Source: Micrococcales bacterium 31B (GTDB lineage Bacteria; Actinomycetota; Actinomycetes; Actinomycetales; Dermabacteraceae). From it: a DNA stretch of 64,000 nt. This document shows, piece after piece, positions 63,559-64,000 of the stretch. The notes under the pieces were generated by a model. It saw only the letters and a program-made list of their open reading frames with translations, did not search any database and had not been told where the DNA came from. Location: positions 276,150 through 340,149 of the forward strand of contig JAFFTF010000006.1 in the NCBI GenBank assembly GCA_022803075.1, written 5' to 3'. The first letter of the stretch is position 1. Every line of letters starts with the position of its first letter. The translations under genes and the position numbers were made by a program.

Positions 63559-64000
63559 TTAGGCGGGTTGGGGGATGGCGGCGATGTTGGCGAATACGGC
63601 GACGAGCGCTGTCGCCCAGGGCCATGTTTCAGGGATCCGTAATCGGCGTCGACGCTGCCCGCGGGTGAGGCGTGCGGGTGTGTGGAGGAACCGGTAACGC
63701 AACGCTTTCGGCTCACACGCGGTGACGACGGTCGCGTCGCCGACGCAGGCCAGGAGGCGGGTCCAGGCGACCAGGTCGGCAGCGACTTGCACGAGCATCA
63801 GCCAGGCACTGTTGATCTGGAACTCTCGGGAGGGGAATCTGCGAAGGCCAGTGGTTTTAGCGTGTCGGATGCGGTCTTCAACCCGAGCATGCGCGCGGTG
63901 ACGTGCTTCCAGGAACGCGAGTTGCCCGGTGGTGGTGTTGGTGACGAATGCTTGGTACCGCCACCCGTCGCTCTCCTCGAACAGTGGTAACTGGGCGCCT
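63559..64000 (-). mobile_element. IS1380-family transposase, C-terminal part (runs off the right edge)
   Basis: The minus-strand frame from the right edge to the stop at 63559 encodes about 147 residues with the C-terminal signature of IS1380-type transposases: EARHRAHARVEDRIRHAKTT, GLRRFPSREFQINSAWLM, AADLVAWTRLL, EPKALRYRFLHTPARLTRG and RRRRLRIPETWPWA. The Glu of RVEDRIRH should be the third acidic residue of the DDE site. The frame is intact as far as seen. The rest of the gene and the left end of the element are outside the window. The inner end of the element must lie between 63406 and 63558. Confidence 0.88.

Overview
The window is a high-GC chromosome segment from an actinomycete (Actinomycetota). 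Supporting signs are strongly GC-biased codon use, many GTG/TTG starts, an F420-type luciferase-like oxidoreductase, two DUF5129 proteins, an IdeR/DtxR iron box, Tat lipoproteins, and a kinase/FHA/FN3/MoxR/DUF58/transglutaminase operon of the type known from bifidobacteria and relatives. Order or genus cannot be fixed from the sequence alone. The first 63.4 kb look like ordinary chromosome; only the right edge carries a mobile element (end of an IS1380-type transposase).

Layout. 1-4.5 kb: a truncated hypothetical gene, an SGNH hydrolase, an LLM oxidoreductase, a small GlsB-type membrane protein, tRNA-Lys and a nitronate monooxygenase. 4.5-9.9 kb: two paralogous DUF5129 surface proteins, a zinc metallopeptidase and a CDF transporter. 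10-14.2 kb: a rhodanese-metZ pair for sulfur assimilation, then an aminotransferase-V/AI-2E transporter pair. 14.3-18.4 kb: a proton-pumping pyrophosphatase with a tail of about 590 residues that ends in two copies of a small C-terminal module. 18.5-19 kb: a Rieske Tat lipoprotein.

19.4-37.9 kb is the core of the window. It is a ten-gene, mostly translationally coupled operon on the + strand: a 2080-residue membrane-anchored Ig/FN3 protein, MoxR ATPase, DUF58 protein, TgpA-like transglutaminase-fold membrane protein, RDD-FHA protein, PP2C phosphatase, FHA protein, Ser/Thr kinase, FHA-HTH protein and a small hypothetical protein. As sequenced, the PP2C gene is frameshifted at a run of eight G inside its catalytic motif. 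The transglutaminase domain has lost its catalytic Cys and His. The operon reads as a kinase/phosphatase/FHA signalling unit tied to a cell-envelope complex.

38-42.6 kb: a small lipoprotein, tRNA-Gly, an NMT1-type ABC importer and dcd. 42.7-46 kb: two unknown proteins, a UMF1-type MFS protein and an orphan excisionase-like DNA-binding protein. 46.2-52.7 kb: a complete mrp antiporter operon (AB-C-D-E-F-G) with unusually long hydrophilic tails. 53-63.4 kb: a Bcr/CflA-type efflux pump behind a promoter with a TetR-like palindrome and a short leader ORF, an iron-box-controlled siderophore-binding lipoprotein, a KdpDE-like two-component system without kdpFABC, two more MFS transporters, an aldo/keto reductase and a ROK regulator.
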